NCBI RefSeq assembly: GCF_900112065.1
Contig: NZ_FOKE01000002.1
Span: forward strand, 368,253-432,252
Direction: 5' to 3'
From: Cohnella sp. OV330
GTDB lineage: Bacteria > Bacillota > Bacilli > Paenibacillales > Paenibacillaceae
Length of the DNA: 64,000 nucleotides
This document shows, piece by piece, positions 1 through 9,566 of the stretch; the first letter of the stretch is position 1, and each line of letters opens with the position of its first letter. A model generated the notes under the pieces. The model searched no databases. It saw nothing but the letters and a program-made list of their open reading frames with translations, and was not told the DNA's origin. Position numbers and translations under genes: made by a program.

Positions 1-1929
1 CCATTCCGTACGACGCTCGGCATCTATACCGTCGCCGCCGCGGCCGGACTCGTGAGCTTGGCGCCCGGCGGCATCGGCGGCTTCGATCTGATCGCGCTGT
101 TCGGCCTGCAAACGCTCGGCTATGCGCCTGAGAATACGGCCGCCGCGCTTGTCCTCTATCGCATCCTCTACTATCTGATCCCATGGCTCATCGGGCTCGT
201 CCTGGGCGTCTTGGAGTTTGCCCAGAACCGGCAGAAGCCGGCGGAGACCGATTCGCGCACGGTCGAGGACTCGCTGAACGGCTGGCAACGACTGTGGGAA
301 TTTCCCGGCCAGCACGCCTGGATCGCCGAATTCGGCGCATGGGCGCTTGGCAAGCTGGTGTTCCTGAGCGGAGCCGTTCTGCTCCTGTCGGCCGCGACGC
401 CGGGCTTGCTCGGTCGGCTCGAGTTTGCCGAGGAGCTGCTATCCGCGCCGCTCATGCGCCTGTCTCACCAATTGAGCCTTACCGTCGGATTGATGCTGAT
501 CGTTCTGTCGTGGGGCATCTCCCGCAGAATCCAACGCGCCTACCCATGGACGCTCGGCCTGCTGTGCGCCGGCGCCTTGTTTACCTTCACCAAAGCGTTC
601 GACTTCGAAGAAGCGATCTTTTTGCTTTTTGTCGCGCTTTTGCTTTATTTATCGCGGGCGCGCTTCTACAGAATCGGCGCGCCGATCCCTCGGGAGCGCT
701 TGGCTGTCTGGGCCGCGACCACCCTTCTCATCGCCTATGTCTACGATATCGTCGCCGCGGGCACCGTGCCCGAATTTATGCATCGGCTCCCTGACAATCG
801 CTATCTTCACTTGATCCTGAACCCGACCCAACATACGATCGCCGTCGTCACGGGTCTCGGCGTGACATGGCTGCTCCTGTCGCTCGCGCTCCTGCTGCGA
901 CCGAACAAGATAACGGCAAGCAGCGCTTCCGCAGAGGAACTGGACCGGGTGCGCGGCTTTTTGAACGGCGCGAACGGCAACCTGCTCACCCATATGCTTT
1001 TCGCAGGGGACAAGCGCTTTTTCTGGGCATGCGACGGCCGCGTCCTCATTCCTTATTCGATCATTCGCAACAAGTTCGTGGTGCTTGGAGACCCGCTCGG
1101 CGACCCGGCGCTGATCAGCGGCGGCATTCAGGAATGCCAACGGCATGCCGATCTATACGATCTGGAAGTCGTTTTTTACCAGGTCTCCCCCGCCTATCTG
1201 CCGATTTATCACGAAAACGGGTATCGGTTTTTCAAATTGGGCGAAGAAGCGCTCGTGAACCTAACGACGTTTTCGCTAGCCGGAAAAGCCAATACCAACC
1301 TTCGCACCGTGATCAATCGCTTTGACCGCGAGGGATACCGGTTCGAGGTCATTCAGCCTCCGCATGATCCGCAAGCGTTGGAGCGACTTCGCCGGATCTC
1401 GGACGCCTGGCTTAAAGGCCGGCGGGAAAAAGGCTTCTCGCTGGGCTGGTTCGATCCCGCCTATTTGCAGAAGGCGCCGATCGCGGTGCTGTTGGCGCCG
1501 GACGGGCAGGAGATCGCCTTTGCGACGCTCGCGCCAAGCTACGACGGCGGGCGGACGACGTCCATCGACCTCATGCGCCATCTGGCGGATACGCCGAACG
1601 GGACCATGGACTTTTTGTTTATTCGCCTGATCGAGTGGTCCCGGGATCAAGGGTATTCCGTCTTTAATCTGGGTATGGCTCCCTTGGCCAGCGTCGGCGA
1701 AGCGCGCGCCGCCATGCGCGAGGAGAAGCTGGCGAACCGGCTCTATGAATACGGCGGGTATTGGTACGGCTTTAAGGGGCTGCGCAAATACAAAGAAAAA
1801 TTTCGTCCGGCCTGGGAGCCGCGATACCTCGCCTATCCCGCGCGCGTATCGCTGCCCGTTCTTCTGGTCGAATTGATCCTTTTGATTGCCCGGCGGCCGA
1901 ACAAAGGCCGCAGGGTTAAGGTTAAGTAA
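1..1929 (+). CDS. mprF: Phosphatidylglycerol lysyltransferase/flippase MprF, 3' part (5' end outside window)
   Basis: The reading frame is open from base 1, so the gene starts before the window; 642 residues are visible. The first roughly 280 residues are hydrophobic, with several membrane spans and an early SLAPGGIGGFD segment typical of the flippase half of MprF. From about residue 300 follows a soluble DUF2156-type domain with HxxGF-like blocks (ENGYRFFKLGEEA, FDREGYRFEV, NLGMAPLASV, GLRKYKEKF) that transfers lysine from lysyl-tRNA to phosphatidylglycerol. The known role is to make the membrane less anionic and protect against cationic antimicrobial peptides. The basic C-terminus RRPNKGRRVKVK is usual. 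The gene stands alone, ends at a strong terminator, and looks intact where visible. Lys versus Ala specificity cannot be read from sequence. Confidence 0.93.
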   Translation, partial: PFRTTLGIYTVAAAAGLVSLAPGGIGGFDLIALFGLQTLGYAPENTAAALVLYRILYYLIPWLIGLVLGVLEFAQNRQKPAETDSRTVEDSLNGWQRLWEFPGQHAWIAEFGAWALGKLVFLSGAVLLLSAATPGLLGRLEFAEELLSAPLMRLSHQLSLTVGLMLIVLSWGISRRIQRAYPWTLGLLCAGALFTFTKAFDFEEAIFLLFVALLLYLSRARFYRIGAPIPRERLAVWAATTLLIAYVYDIVAAGTVPEFMHRLPDNRYLHLILNPTQHTIAVVTGLGVTWLLLSLALLLRPNKITASSASAEELDRVRGFLNGANGNLLTHMLFAGDKRFFWACDGRVLIPYSIIRNKFVVLGDPLGDPALISGGIQECQRHADLYDLEVVFYQVSPAYLPIYHENGYRFFKLGEEALVNLTTFSLAGKANTNLRTVINRFDREGYRFEVIQPPHDPQALERLRRISDAWLKGRREKGFSLGWFDPAYLQKAPIAVLLAPDGQEIAFATLAPSYDGGRTTSIDLMRHLADTPNGTMDFLFIRLIEWSRDQGYSVFNLGMAPLASVGEARAAMREEKLANRLYEYGGYWYGFKGLRKYKEKFRPAWEPRYLAYPARVSLPVLLVELILLIARRPNKGRRVKVK

Positions 1930-1940
1930 GAAAATCGCTA

Positions 1941-1979
1941 AAAACCCCTTCTCCGTTAAAAATCCGGAGAAGGGGTTTT
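1941..1979. terminator. Bidirectional intrinsic terminator between mprF and the PL8 lyase gene
   Basis: A perfect 15-bp inverted repeat (AAAACCCCTTCTCCG and its complement) with a 9-nt loop. It has an A run on the left and a T run on the right, so it can work for both convergent genes. Confidence 0.9.
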
Positions 1980-2007
1980 GGCGAACATCGCTTATTTAAT
2001 TCGTCTC

Positions 2008-5000
2008 TTACGCCTGATCCTTGGCTGCCAGCATCCGGAACAGAACCGTGACCGTCTCCGCTCTCGTCGCGACATCCTTCGGGAAGAAGCCGTTGCCGCC
2101 CTTCCCCTGCATGATGCCCAGCTTCTTCATCTCGGCGGCCGCGCCGACGGCCCAGACAGGAATGTCGCGATCGTCCGCGAAGCCGGCAGAGGATGCATCA
2201 GGAGCCAGATTCAACGCTCTCGCGAGCATGACGGCCATTTCGGATCTCGTCATCGGCGCGTCCGGGCGGAAACTATCGTTCGCATCGCCCTGGATCAGCC
2301 CCATGCTTACGGCTTGCGCAACGGCCGTCCGGGCCCACTGGCCGATTCGGTCCGCGTCCTTGAAGGACAGGACCGACGCTTCGTTCTGAAGCTTCAGCGC
2401 CTTGACCAGCATGACCGCGAATTCGGCGCGCGTCACCGTACGGTAGGGACGGAACGAGCCGTCCGGATAACCTGTAATAATCCCTTTTTTTGCAGCTTCC
2501 ATAATACTCGCTTGCGCCCAGTGACCGGCGATGTCCGAGAACTCGCGGCCGGGAACGTCCGGCGTGTCCGGACGATCGCTTGGCTCGTCGGGCTTGGCCG
2601 GCGGCGTCACGGTCGTTCCTCCGTCCGGATTGCCGCCGTTCGGACGCTCGTGGACAGAAATGCTTATTTTGCCGGTCACGGAAGGCGCGGCGGATAACAC
2701 TGCCGTGATCGTCGCCTCACCGGCTGCGGAAGGCGCCGTGAAGCGTACGCTGAACCGGCCGTTCGCATCCGTTGTCGCTTTGGACGCCTGAATGCTGCCT
2801 GCCGAAGCCGCGAGCTCAACCGCTGCGCCTTGCACCGGCAGACGGTCGCGATCCGTTACGATGCCCGTCACGGTCGCTTCGTCTCCGGTCCACACGGCGG
2901 ATGGCGCAGCCTGCATGTCGATTCGGACAGGCACTTGCTCGGCTTGGCCGACGGACACCTTAATCGCGCTCGTCACGGACGGATAAGCAGTCAAGGCGGC
3001 CGTGACCGTCGCTTCTCCGGCTGCGGACGGTGCCGTATACACCGTGCCGAACCGTCCGTTCGCATCCGTTACCAGCCTGGCAGTCTTGACGCTGCCAGGC
3101 GAAGCCGAGACTTCGACCTCTACGCCGGGGACAGGCAGATCGTCGCCGTCATAGACAATGCCCGAGACGGACGATTCGCCTCCCGCCGTCACGGCAGACG
3201 GCATCGCCTGCAGCTCTATGCGAACGGGCGCTTGCACGTCCTCATGGATCGAAACGGAAATCGTATTCGCCACGGACGGATTCGCGGCCGAAGCGGCCGT
3301 AATCGTCACCTCTCCGGCGACGGACGGTGCCTTAAAGATCGCGCTGAACTCGCCGTTCGCGTCCGTTACCGCTGTAGCCGGTTGGAAGATGCCCGCCGAA
3401 GCCGCGAGCTCGACCTCTGCGCCCGGAACGGGCAGATCGTCGCCGTCGTAGACGGTTCCCGTCACGGATATGGCGCCGCCTACCGCCACGGAAGACGGCG
3501 TCGCCTTCAGCTTGATGCCAACGGGCACCTGCTGAGCCTGCTTTACCGGCACGACGATCGTTCCCGTCACGGACGGACTCGAAGGCAGGACGACCGAGAT
3601 CGTCATGTCGCCGGCAATCCCCGGCGCCGCATAAATATGGCTGAACAGGCCGTTTTCGTCCGTGATCGCGCGAACGGTGTCCGCGCTTCCCGGCGCTGCC
3701 GAAATTTCGACGACCGTGCCGGATATCGGAAGCCCGTCGCCGTCATATACGACGCCCGAGACGGACACGTCTTCGCCGACCGTCGCGGAAGACGGCGTCG
3801 CCTTCAGCTCGACCCGGGCGGGTATCCGCTCCGCAGTCTCGGCCCCGTACACTTTAAATTCCCAGAGCGAATAGCCGTAGGTGCTCCCTCTTTTTAAGCC
3901 GTTCATCTTGACGTATCGTGCATTCACCGGTTCGAAGCCGATCTCGTCGATATCGCCGTCCCCGTTCGCGGTGCTGTACACGGTCGTCCAATCCGCCGCA
4001 TTGTCGGATACCTGGATCTGATACTCCTTGCCGTACGCGGCCTCCCACTGCAGCACGACCTTCGCGATCGTCCGGCTTGCGCCCAGATCGACGTAAATCG
4101 ACTGCTGATCCGTGTAGTTGGACCCCCAGCGGGTCGTCAGCGAGCCGTCGACCGCATTGCTCGCCGGTACGTCGGCCGCCTTGATCGAGCTCGCTACCAC
4201 ATTCTTGCCTTCCGCGAGATTGGGCGCGACTGCCTCGTAGACGTTGAATTCGGCCAGCGAATAGCCGGCCGCGTTCCCCTGCCGGACGCCCTGCATGCGG
4301 ACGTACCTGGCGTTTACCTTGCCGAAGGAAATGTCGTCGATGCCGCCGTCTCCCAGCGAGGTGGCGTAGACGTCCGTCCAGGCGACGGTATCGTTCGAAA
4401 CTTGAATTTTGTAGCTTTTCCCGTAGGCCGACTCCCACTTCAATCGGACTTTATTGATCGTATACTGGTCCTGCAAATCCACGTAAAGCCACTCGTCGTC
4501 CGAAGCGTTCGAATGCCAGAAGGACGTTCTGTACAAATCCGTCGCGTTCGAGGCGAATTGCTTGCCTTGACTGGAGGAAGCAGCCGCGCCTTTGCTGTAG
4601 GCAAGGTCAAATCCGCTGTCGTCGAGGGCGGCTCCCTCGTTTAAAGTCACGCTTCGGCCGGCGAAGATGTCTTTGCCGAGCCGATACGTTGTCGTCGTCT
4701 TTTCCCCGTCCCGATTCAGCGTCACGTTCACCGTAACTCCTGGGGTTTCGGGATTGGCGACCGAGATGCGGGCAGGCGCCTTGGACTCGTCGACGATCAC
4801 CATGGCGGGCTTATCCACCGCAACCGTAAGCCCGTCTCTTACCGTCACCGTTCCCGGCTGATAGAACAGCATTTCCGACAGGCCCAGCGTTTCGTGCCGA
4901 ACGGCCTGAACCGACGGCGTATTCGAAAGGATTCGAATCGGATTGTCGTTCGCGTAGCTGCCGACCTCTTCGGCGGATTTGTCCGGCAGCAAGATGTATT

Positions 5001-6819
5001 GGTAGGAAGCGCCGGTGGGCTTCACGCCATGATCGAGCCAGATCGAGAAGATCGGCTTGGTGATCGGCTCCGTCGCGCTGCCCGTGACGACGTCGCTCCA
5101 TTTGCCCGTCTTCGTCTCCAGCTTCACTTGAAAATCCGTCGGGTTCGGGAATACATAGCCGATGCGATCGTTATAGGCCCATTTCCCGTTCGTCTGCTTC
5201 GTTCCGTCCGTCATCGGCTGGCCGTCCACGCTCGCGTCGCCTGCCGCCATACTTTGGTTCAATGTCGTGTGGATCGCGGCGGCATTCGTCGAAGCGATCC
5301 CTGCGCCAAGCGCCACCATTTCGTCATCGAAGAAGAAGTAGCCTTTTTTGCCGCTGGTGCTCAGCTTGTTGAAGTCGAATGCGGTGGCTCCATAACGCTC
5401 ATTGGTCACGCCGCCCACAAACGTCTTGGGATTGTTGAAATTCCCGTCCTTCGTGAATACGTATGGGGCCGTCGTGCCGGGAACATGGGCCCAGTCCATC
5501 AATGGGTAGACTGGCTTGTATTCTTCGCCGGTCCGCTGAATGGCGGTGGCTCCTTGCGGCGTCCAGTACAGCAGGTTGTATCCGCTCGGATTAATCGTTC
5601 TCCATTCGCCGCCCTTCACCGTGCTGGAGGACATCTTGACCGTAATGCCGTAGCCGGCTCGCATATGGGACGAGACGAGCGTCTGCCATTGCGTCATATT
5701 GTTGTCGTTCAGTCCGTTGCTCGTGCTCGTGCCGATCTGGCGAATATTGTTCAGAAAGCTTGCAAACTCCGAAGCGCGCTTCGGATTGGCCGCCTCCATC
5801 CACTGCATCGGATCTTCATAGAAGGTCAAGGCCGCGCTTGTATAGTCCGGCCAATCCGGTCCGTTCATCCCCATGCCCAGGTCGGCGACGTCGCCTCTCA
5901 CTTGATACCTGGTGCCGTCCAGCAGGTAGGACGATAACGAATCGATCGCCGCCTCGCTGTAGGAGAAGAGCGTGCCCGAAGTAATGTAGGCCCAAAACGA
6001 CATGTCTCTGGCGAAGCTTCTGCCATAGCCCGTCGTATAGTTGGTTTTGCCGTGCTGGAAAAAGGACATGTCCGACTGGATTCCGGTCACCGTCGTCGTC
6101 ACGGCCGACAGCACGTTAAACGCATCGACGGCGCTCCGGACGTTCTGGGCATCCTCCAGCAATAAGCCCCGGTACATATAGTTTTGGTTGTACCAGGACG
6201 AATTGGCGCCATCGACGGTGTTCGGGCTGCTGTCCAGCGTGCCTACGATATTGGAGGCTTGCGTTGCCGTTAAGTAGCCCTCGCATAATAGCCCGATCTT
6301 CTCCAATCTTAATTGGGTTCCGATCGTGTTCTCCCACCAATTGGTCGAAGTCGGCTTGACCGTGAACCAATGATCCAGCGCCCGCTTGATGCCGTCCAGC
6401 AGCGCTTCGCTATGATAGTTCGGACCCTTCGGATCGGCGAACGCAGCGGCCATCGACTGCATCCGATCCAATGCGAGGTAGGACGGCCAGCCTCGTCCGT
6501 TGGCGGCGGATTGCTTGCTCGCGTAATCCACGTCCGCCCAGCTTCCATCCGCTTGCTGGCTGGATAAGTAAGCGGTAGCCTGCGATTTGAACGTCCATTC
6601 GACCCGGCCGTTCGTTCCGTCGTTGATGATATCCTTGGAAACGTAAAACTCGACCATCCGCTCTTTCATCAATTTCATATCGGCAATCTCTTGCGCGGCG
6701 TTCGTCTGCTCTGGCATGCTAGCCGATGCGGACGAGGTTAGCCAGACGGACGATAGCATCGAACCGACAAGGACAAGACAAATCCACTTTCTCACAAACC
6801 TTTGCATGTGGTCAGTCAT
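2008..6819 (-). CDS. Secreted, SLH-anchored polysaccharide lyase family 8 enzyme (xanthan/hyaluronate lyase type)
   Basis: A 1603-residue protein starting at the ATG 7 nt after an AAAGGAGGG site; a TTG 6 nt upstream is too close to that site. Order: signal peptide (1 to about 35, ending SASA); PL8 alpha/alpha domain (about 45-400) with candidate catalytic Asn206 (in DGANSSW), His256 (FFQHG) and Tyr265 (GYGRSF); PL8 beta-sandwich domains (about 400-730, with ERYGATAFDF and FFFDDEMVALGAGI); two F5/8-type C (discoidin-like) modules (about 740-1000); four invasin/Big_1-like Ig repeats (about 1005-1405); a Pro/Asp-rich linker; three SLH domains (about 1422-1603) for wall attachment. PL8 enzymes cleave uronate-containing polysaccharides by beta-elimination. 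The His-to-Tyr spacing of 9 fits the family. It is the last gene of the importer/GH130 locus. Substrate is not fixed by sequence; xanthan is my preferred guess because of GH130. Confidence 0.9.
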   Translation of the reverse strand: MTDHMQRFVRKWICLVLVGSMLSSVWLTSSASASMPEQTNAAQEIADMKLMKERMVEFYVSKDIINDGTNGRVEWTFKSQATAYLSSQQADGSWADVDYASKQSAANGRGWPSYLALDRMQSMAAAFADPKGPNYHSEALLDGIKRALDHWFTVKPTSTNWWENTIGTQLRLEKIGLLCEGYLTATQASNIVGTLDSSPNTVDGANSSWYNQNYMYRGLLLEDAQNVRSAVDAFNVLSAVTTTVTGIQSDMSFFQHGKTNYTTGYGRSFARDMSFWAYITSGTLFSYSEAAIDSLSSYLLDGTRYQVRGDVADLGMGMNGPDWPDYTSAALTFYEDPMQWMEAANPKRASEFASFLNNIRQIGTSTSNGLNDNNMTQWQTLVSSHMRAGYGITVKMSSSTVKGGEWRTINPSGYNLLYWTPQGATAIQRTGEEYKPVYPLMDWAHVPGTTAPYVFTKDGNFNNPKTFVGGVTNERYGATAFDFNKLSTSGKKGYFFFDDEMVALGAGIASTNAAAIHTTLNQSMAAGDASVDGQPMTDGTKQTNGKWAYNDRIGYVFPNPTDFQVKLETKTGKWSDVVTGSATEPITKPIFSIWLDHGVKPTGASYQYILLPDKSAEEVGSYANDNPIRILSNTPSVQAVRHETLGLSEMLFYQPGTVTVRDGLTVAVDKPAMVIVDESKAPARISVANPETPGVTVNVTLNRDGEKTTTTYRLGKDIFAGRSVTLNEGAALDDSGFDLAYSKGAAASSSQGKQFASNATDLYRTSFWHSNASDDEWLYVDLQDQYTINKVRLKWESAYGKSYKIQVSNDTVAWTDVYATSLGDGGIDDISFGKVNARYVRMQGVRQGNAAGYSLAEFNVYEAVAPNLAEGKNVVASSIKAADVPASNAVDGSLTTRWGSNYTDQQSIYVDLGASRTIAKVVLQWEAAYGKEYQIQVSDNAADWTTVYSTANGDGDIDEIGFEPVNARYVKMNGLKRGSTYGYSLWEFKVYGAETAERIPARVELKATPSSATVGEDVSVSGVVYDGDGLPISGTVVEISAAPGSADTVRAITDENGLFSHIYAAPGIAGDMTISVVLPSSPSVTGTIVVPVKQAQQVPVGIKLKATPSSVAVGGAISVTGTVYDGDDLPVPGAEVELAASAGIFQPATAVTDANGEFSAIFKAPSVAGEVTITAASAANPSVANTISVSIHEDVQAPVRIELQAMPSAVTAGGESSVSGIVYDGDDLPVPGVEVEVSASPGSVKTARLVTDANGRFGTVYTAPSAAGEATVTAALTAYPSVTSAIKVSVGQAEQVPVRIDMQAAPSAVWTGDEATVTGIVTDRDRLPVQGAAVELAASAGSIQASKATTDANGRFSVRFTAPSAAGEATITAVLSAAPSVTGKISISVHERPNGGNPDGGTTVTPPAKPDEPSDRPDTPDVPGREFSDIAGHWAQASIMEAAKKGIITGYPDGSFRPYRTVTRAEFAVMLVKALKLQNEASVLSFKDADRIGQWARTAVAQAVSMGLIQGDANDSFRPDAPMTRSEMAVMLARALNLAPDASSAGFADDRDIPVWAVGAAAEMKKLGIMQGKGGNGFFPKDVATRAETVTVLFRMLAAKDQA

Positions 6820-6879
6820 GCACAAGCCCTCCTTTGTTAAACGAATCGCGATTGAAAGCGCCTTCCAAATCAGAGAAGG

Positions 6880-6905
6880 AAGAAGGCAGCTCGCACTGCC
6901 CCCCG
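6880..6905 (-). terminator. Possible weak terminator/attenuator between GH130 and PL8 genes
   Basis: On the minus strand a short GGCAG/CTGCC stem is followed by the T/C-rich run TTCTTCCTTCTCT. It could partly separate the lyase gene from the upstream operon. The stem is only 5 bp, so support is weak. Confidence 0.3.
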
Positions 6906-6910
6906 ACCTT

Positions 6911-7957
6911 TTAAAAAAGCGTGTTGTATATATCCTCCAACGGGATGTCTACGCCGGCCATCACTTCATCCGCGGCCCCATAATACATGCGGATCGTTCG
7001 ATCCAGCAGCAGGGCTCCGCACGAAAAGACGACCCGGCCGAAAAATCCGTTCACCTCGTATTCCGCTTCCGGCTCTAAGATCGGCACGCGGGCTCTTGCG
7101 ATGACCTTAGCCGGATCTTCCAGGTCCAGCAGCAGCGCGCCCATGCAATAACGGTCCGTCGCGTCCGCTCCGTGATACAGGACAAGCCAGCCTTCGGGCA
7201 TTTTGATCGGAACGGCTCCGCCGCCGATTCGCCCTCCGTCCCATTGCCCCTCCCGCAGACCGATTAGGAACCGATGCCGTCCCCAGTGAACGAGATCGGG
7301 TGATTGGGCGAGCCACATCTCGGGGGAGCCGATCGCCTTCGGCACGGGACGATGAAGCGCATAATAGCTGCCGCCGATTTTCTCGGGAAAAATCGCAACG
7401 TCTTTATTCTCGGGAGGAAGCATCGTGCCGGTCCGCGCAAAAGTAACGAAGTCCTCCGTCACGGCGACGCCGACGCTCACGCCCTTTGACGAGATCGCGC
7501 TGTACGTAATGTAATATTGACGGCCGATCTGCGTAATCCGCGGATCTTCGATGCCCCAGGCCTCCAGCGGGCCGTTCGGCAGCATCGCCGGACCGGCATC
7601 CACTTTGAAGCGGATGCCGTCCGTGCTTCTGGCAATGCGCAAATAGGATAGGGAGGTTAAATACGCGTACTTTCCCCCTTGCTTAACGACCCGGGAGTCC
7701 GTCAGATCGTACCGGTCGTCCGACTTGGCGATGCGGACGATCTCCAGCTCGCCGTTTGTCTCGCTCAGCACGGGGACCAGCACCTGATCGTCGTCGGATT
7801 GAACCGGCATCTCCGCGACCCGCAGCAATAAGATAATCTCGTCTCCAAAGGTCGCCACCCCTGCGTTAAAAACGCCGACGACCTGAAAATCGGGATGGAT
7901 CGGCTTTACGTCGTTCGTTGCTACGATCGGATTGTGCGCAAACCTGCTCAAGGCCAT
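6911..7957 (-). CDS. GH130 family glycosidase/phosphorylase (mannoside-active type)
   Basis: A 348-residue cytoplasmic protein with no signal peptide, starting after a TAAGGAGATT site. It shows the GH130 five-bladed-propeller signatures: FNAGVATFGDEIILLLR near residue 30, GIEDPRIT near residue 135 (the Asp is the family's general acid), a GGGAVPI segment and LVLYHGAD near residue 235. GH130 members phosphorolyse or hydrolyse beta-1,4- or beta-1,2-mannosides. It follows the binding protein gene by about 12 nt, so it very likely acts on oligosaccharides brought in by that importer and released outside by the downstream PL8 lyase. Phosphorylase and hydrolase cannot be told apart here. Confidence 0.88.
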   Translation of the reverse strand: MALSRFAHNPIVATNDVKPIHPDFQVVGVFNAGVATFGDEIILLLRVAEMPVQSDDDQVLVPVLSETNGELEIVRIAKSDDRYDLTDSRVVKQGGKYAYLTSLSYLRIARSTDGIRFKVDAGPAMLPNGPLEAWGIEDPRITQIGRQYYITYSAISSKGVSVGVAVTEDFVTFARTGTMLPPENKDVAIFPEKIGGSYYALHRPVPKAIGSPEMWLAQSPDLVHWGRHRFLIGLREGQWDGGRIGGGAVPIKMPEGWLVLYHGADATDRYCMGALLLDLEDPAKVIARARVPILEPEAEYEVNGFFGRVVFSCGALLLDRTIRMYYGAADEVMAGVDIPLEDIYNTLF

Positions 7958-7969
7958 TTTCGAATCTCC

Positions 7970-9505
7970 TTATTTCTGCGCCGCCAGATAAGCATCCAGC
8001 TGCTTTTGATATTCCGCTTGTATCTTTTTCAGGTCCGCGCCGTACTTGGCTTCGAAGTCGGCAAAGGATTTGTCCGGATCGAGCGAGCCGAGGAGAATCG
8101 GATAGACGTACGAGTTCGCCTTCAGCCTTGCCATCTCTTGCAGCACCGGCTCCGGATTAAAGGTAAAGCCCGAGTCCTTCGACTTCGTAAAGTTGGCCGC
8201 ATCCTTCGCCCAGTTCCACCATTTCAGCTCATCCGGCGACAAGGAAGCGTCATAACGTTCGTACGTCGGATTCCAGATCCAGTCGAAGCCGAAGTTCGGA
8301 TAATCGCCGTTTAATGCTTTGAACCCGTCTTCGCCGACAGCCTCCCAGTTCTTCCCCTCCAGGCCGTAGCTGAGCAAATCGTAATTTTCTTTTTCGTTCG
8401 CCCAGTTCAGGAACATAATGGCGCGCTCTTTATTTTTGCTGCTCTTCGGCACGCTGATGAAATTCCACTGCTTGAAGTCGGTCTGGTACTTTTGGGACGG
8501 ATCCATAAAGGTGACCCATTCGGCCGACCCGCCGAGCTTGCCTACGGCGTCCTGGATCGATGACGGGATGCCGACGTCCGCGGAGGTGATCGCCGCCGTT
8601 TTTCCCGCCGTGAACAAATCCCGCTCGTTCTGCACCGCCAGGTTATCCTTGTTGACGATGCCGTCCTGATACCATTTGCGCATGCCCTGAATGCCCGACC
8701 AGATGCCCTCGTCCTTATTTTCGAACAGCGTGTAGATTTTTCCGTCATTGTTTTTCTTATAGAAGAAGGGGTACATCTCGGGAATTTCCTGCTTGACGTC
8801 GTAGGCCGAATCGAAATAGAAGGGATACGCGTTCGTGATGCGGTCCGTCGACACGAGCGTCGTCAGGGGACTCATCCCCTGCTCGTTCTCTTTTACCTTG
8901 TACAAGTATTGCGAGAGATCGTCGAACGTTTTCAGCGGCTGCATGCCGTATTTCTCTCTCAGGTCTTTGCGAATATAGAAGCCTTTGATCTGATATTGAG
9001 AGACGCCGAGCGGGATGCCGTAAATATGGCCGTTAAACTTGTTCGCGTCCCACATTTCCTGCGGCCGGGTTTTCAGTATCGTTGGCCCGTACTGCTGCAG
9101 CAGCGGCTCCAGATCCTCGTACGTATCGGATGCGACCATCTTGTTCATATGGAGCCAGGGCGCATCGAAGATCAGGTCGACGGCTTCCCCGGAAGCAAGC
9201 GCGAGCGAGGTTTTGTTGTCCAGATCCGACCACGGAATGAATGTGATATTAAGCTTGACGTTGAGCGTTCCGGCCATCCGCTTTTCCGCTTCGGCGATGA
9301 CGGCATCCATATCTTTGGGACGGTCTCCGGGAATATAAATCTTTAATGTAGCGGGGCTGAGCGCCTTATCTTGTTCCGCTTTCTGAGTCCCTGCCGCGCT
9401 CGAGCCCGCCGCCTCTTTGGTGTCGTTGCCGCTGCTGCAGCCGGCCAGCGCGCCCGAAGCGGTCAGCGTCGTCAAGCAAGCCAGCAGCATCCATTTTCTT
9501 TTCAT
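7970..9505 (-). CDS. Sugar ABC transporter substrate-binding lipoprotein (LipO/YtcQ type)
   Basis: 511 residues. The N-terminal signal ends in lipobox ALAGC, giving a lipidated Cys23, and is followed by a Ser/Gly/Lys-rich linker. The remainder is a family-1 extracellular solute-binding fold (LKIYIPGDRPKDMDAVIAEAEKRM, ASGEAVDLIFDAPW, NGHIYGIPLGVSQ). It starts at ATG after AGGGAGGCAATCGAA. It lies directly downstream of two permease genes on the same strand and upstream of GH130, so it is the ligand receptor of this importer, probably for oligosaccharides. No ATPase is encoded nearby, which is usual for this group because a shared MsmX-like ATPase serves many systems. Confidence 0.92.
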   Translation of the reverse strand: MKRKWMLLACLTTLTASGALAGCSSGNDTKEAAGSSAAGTQKAEQDKALSPATLKIYIPGDRPKDMDAVIAEAEKRMAGTLNVKLNITFIPWSDLDNKTSLALASGEAVDLIFDAPWLHMNKMVASDTYEDLEPLLQQYGPTILKTRPQEMWDANKFNGHIYGIPLGVSQYQIKGFYIRKDLREKYGMQPLKTFDDLSQYLYKVKENEQGMSPLTTLVSTDRITNAYPFYFDSAYDVKQEIPEMYPFFYKKNNDGKIYTLFENKDEGIWSGIQGMRKWYQDGIVNKDNLAVQNERDLFTAGKTAAITSADVGIPSSIQDAVGKLGGSAEWVTFMDPSQKYQTDFKQWNFISVPKSSKNKERAIMFLNWANEKENYDLLSYGLEGKNWEAVGEDGFKALNGDYPNFGFDWIWNPTYERYDASLSPDELKWWNWAKDAANFTKSKDSGFTFNPEPVLQEMARLKANSYVYPILLGSLDPDKSFADFEAKYGADLKKIQAEYQKQLDAYLAAQK

Positions 9506-9566
9506 TTCGATTGCCTCCCTGGAATCTTTCTTTATATGCTCAACCGTGTACCGGTTATAGCCCGAA

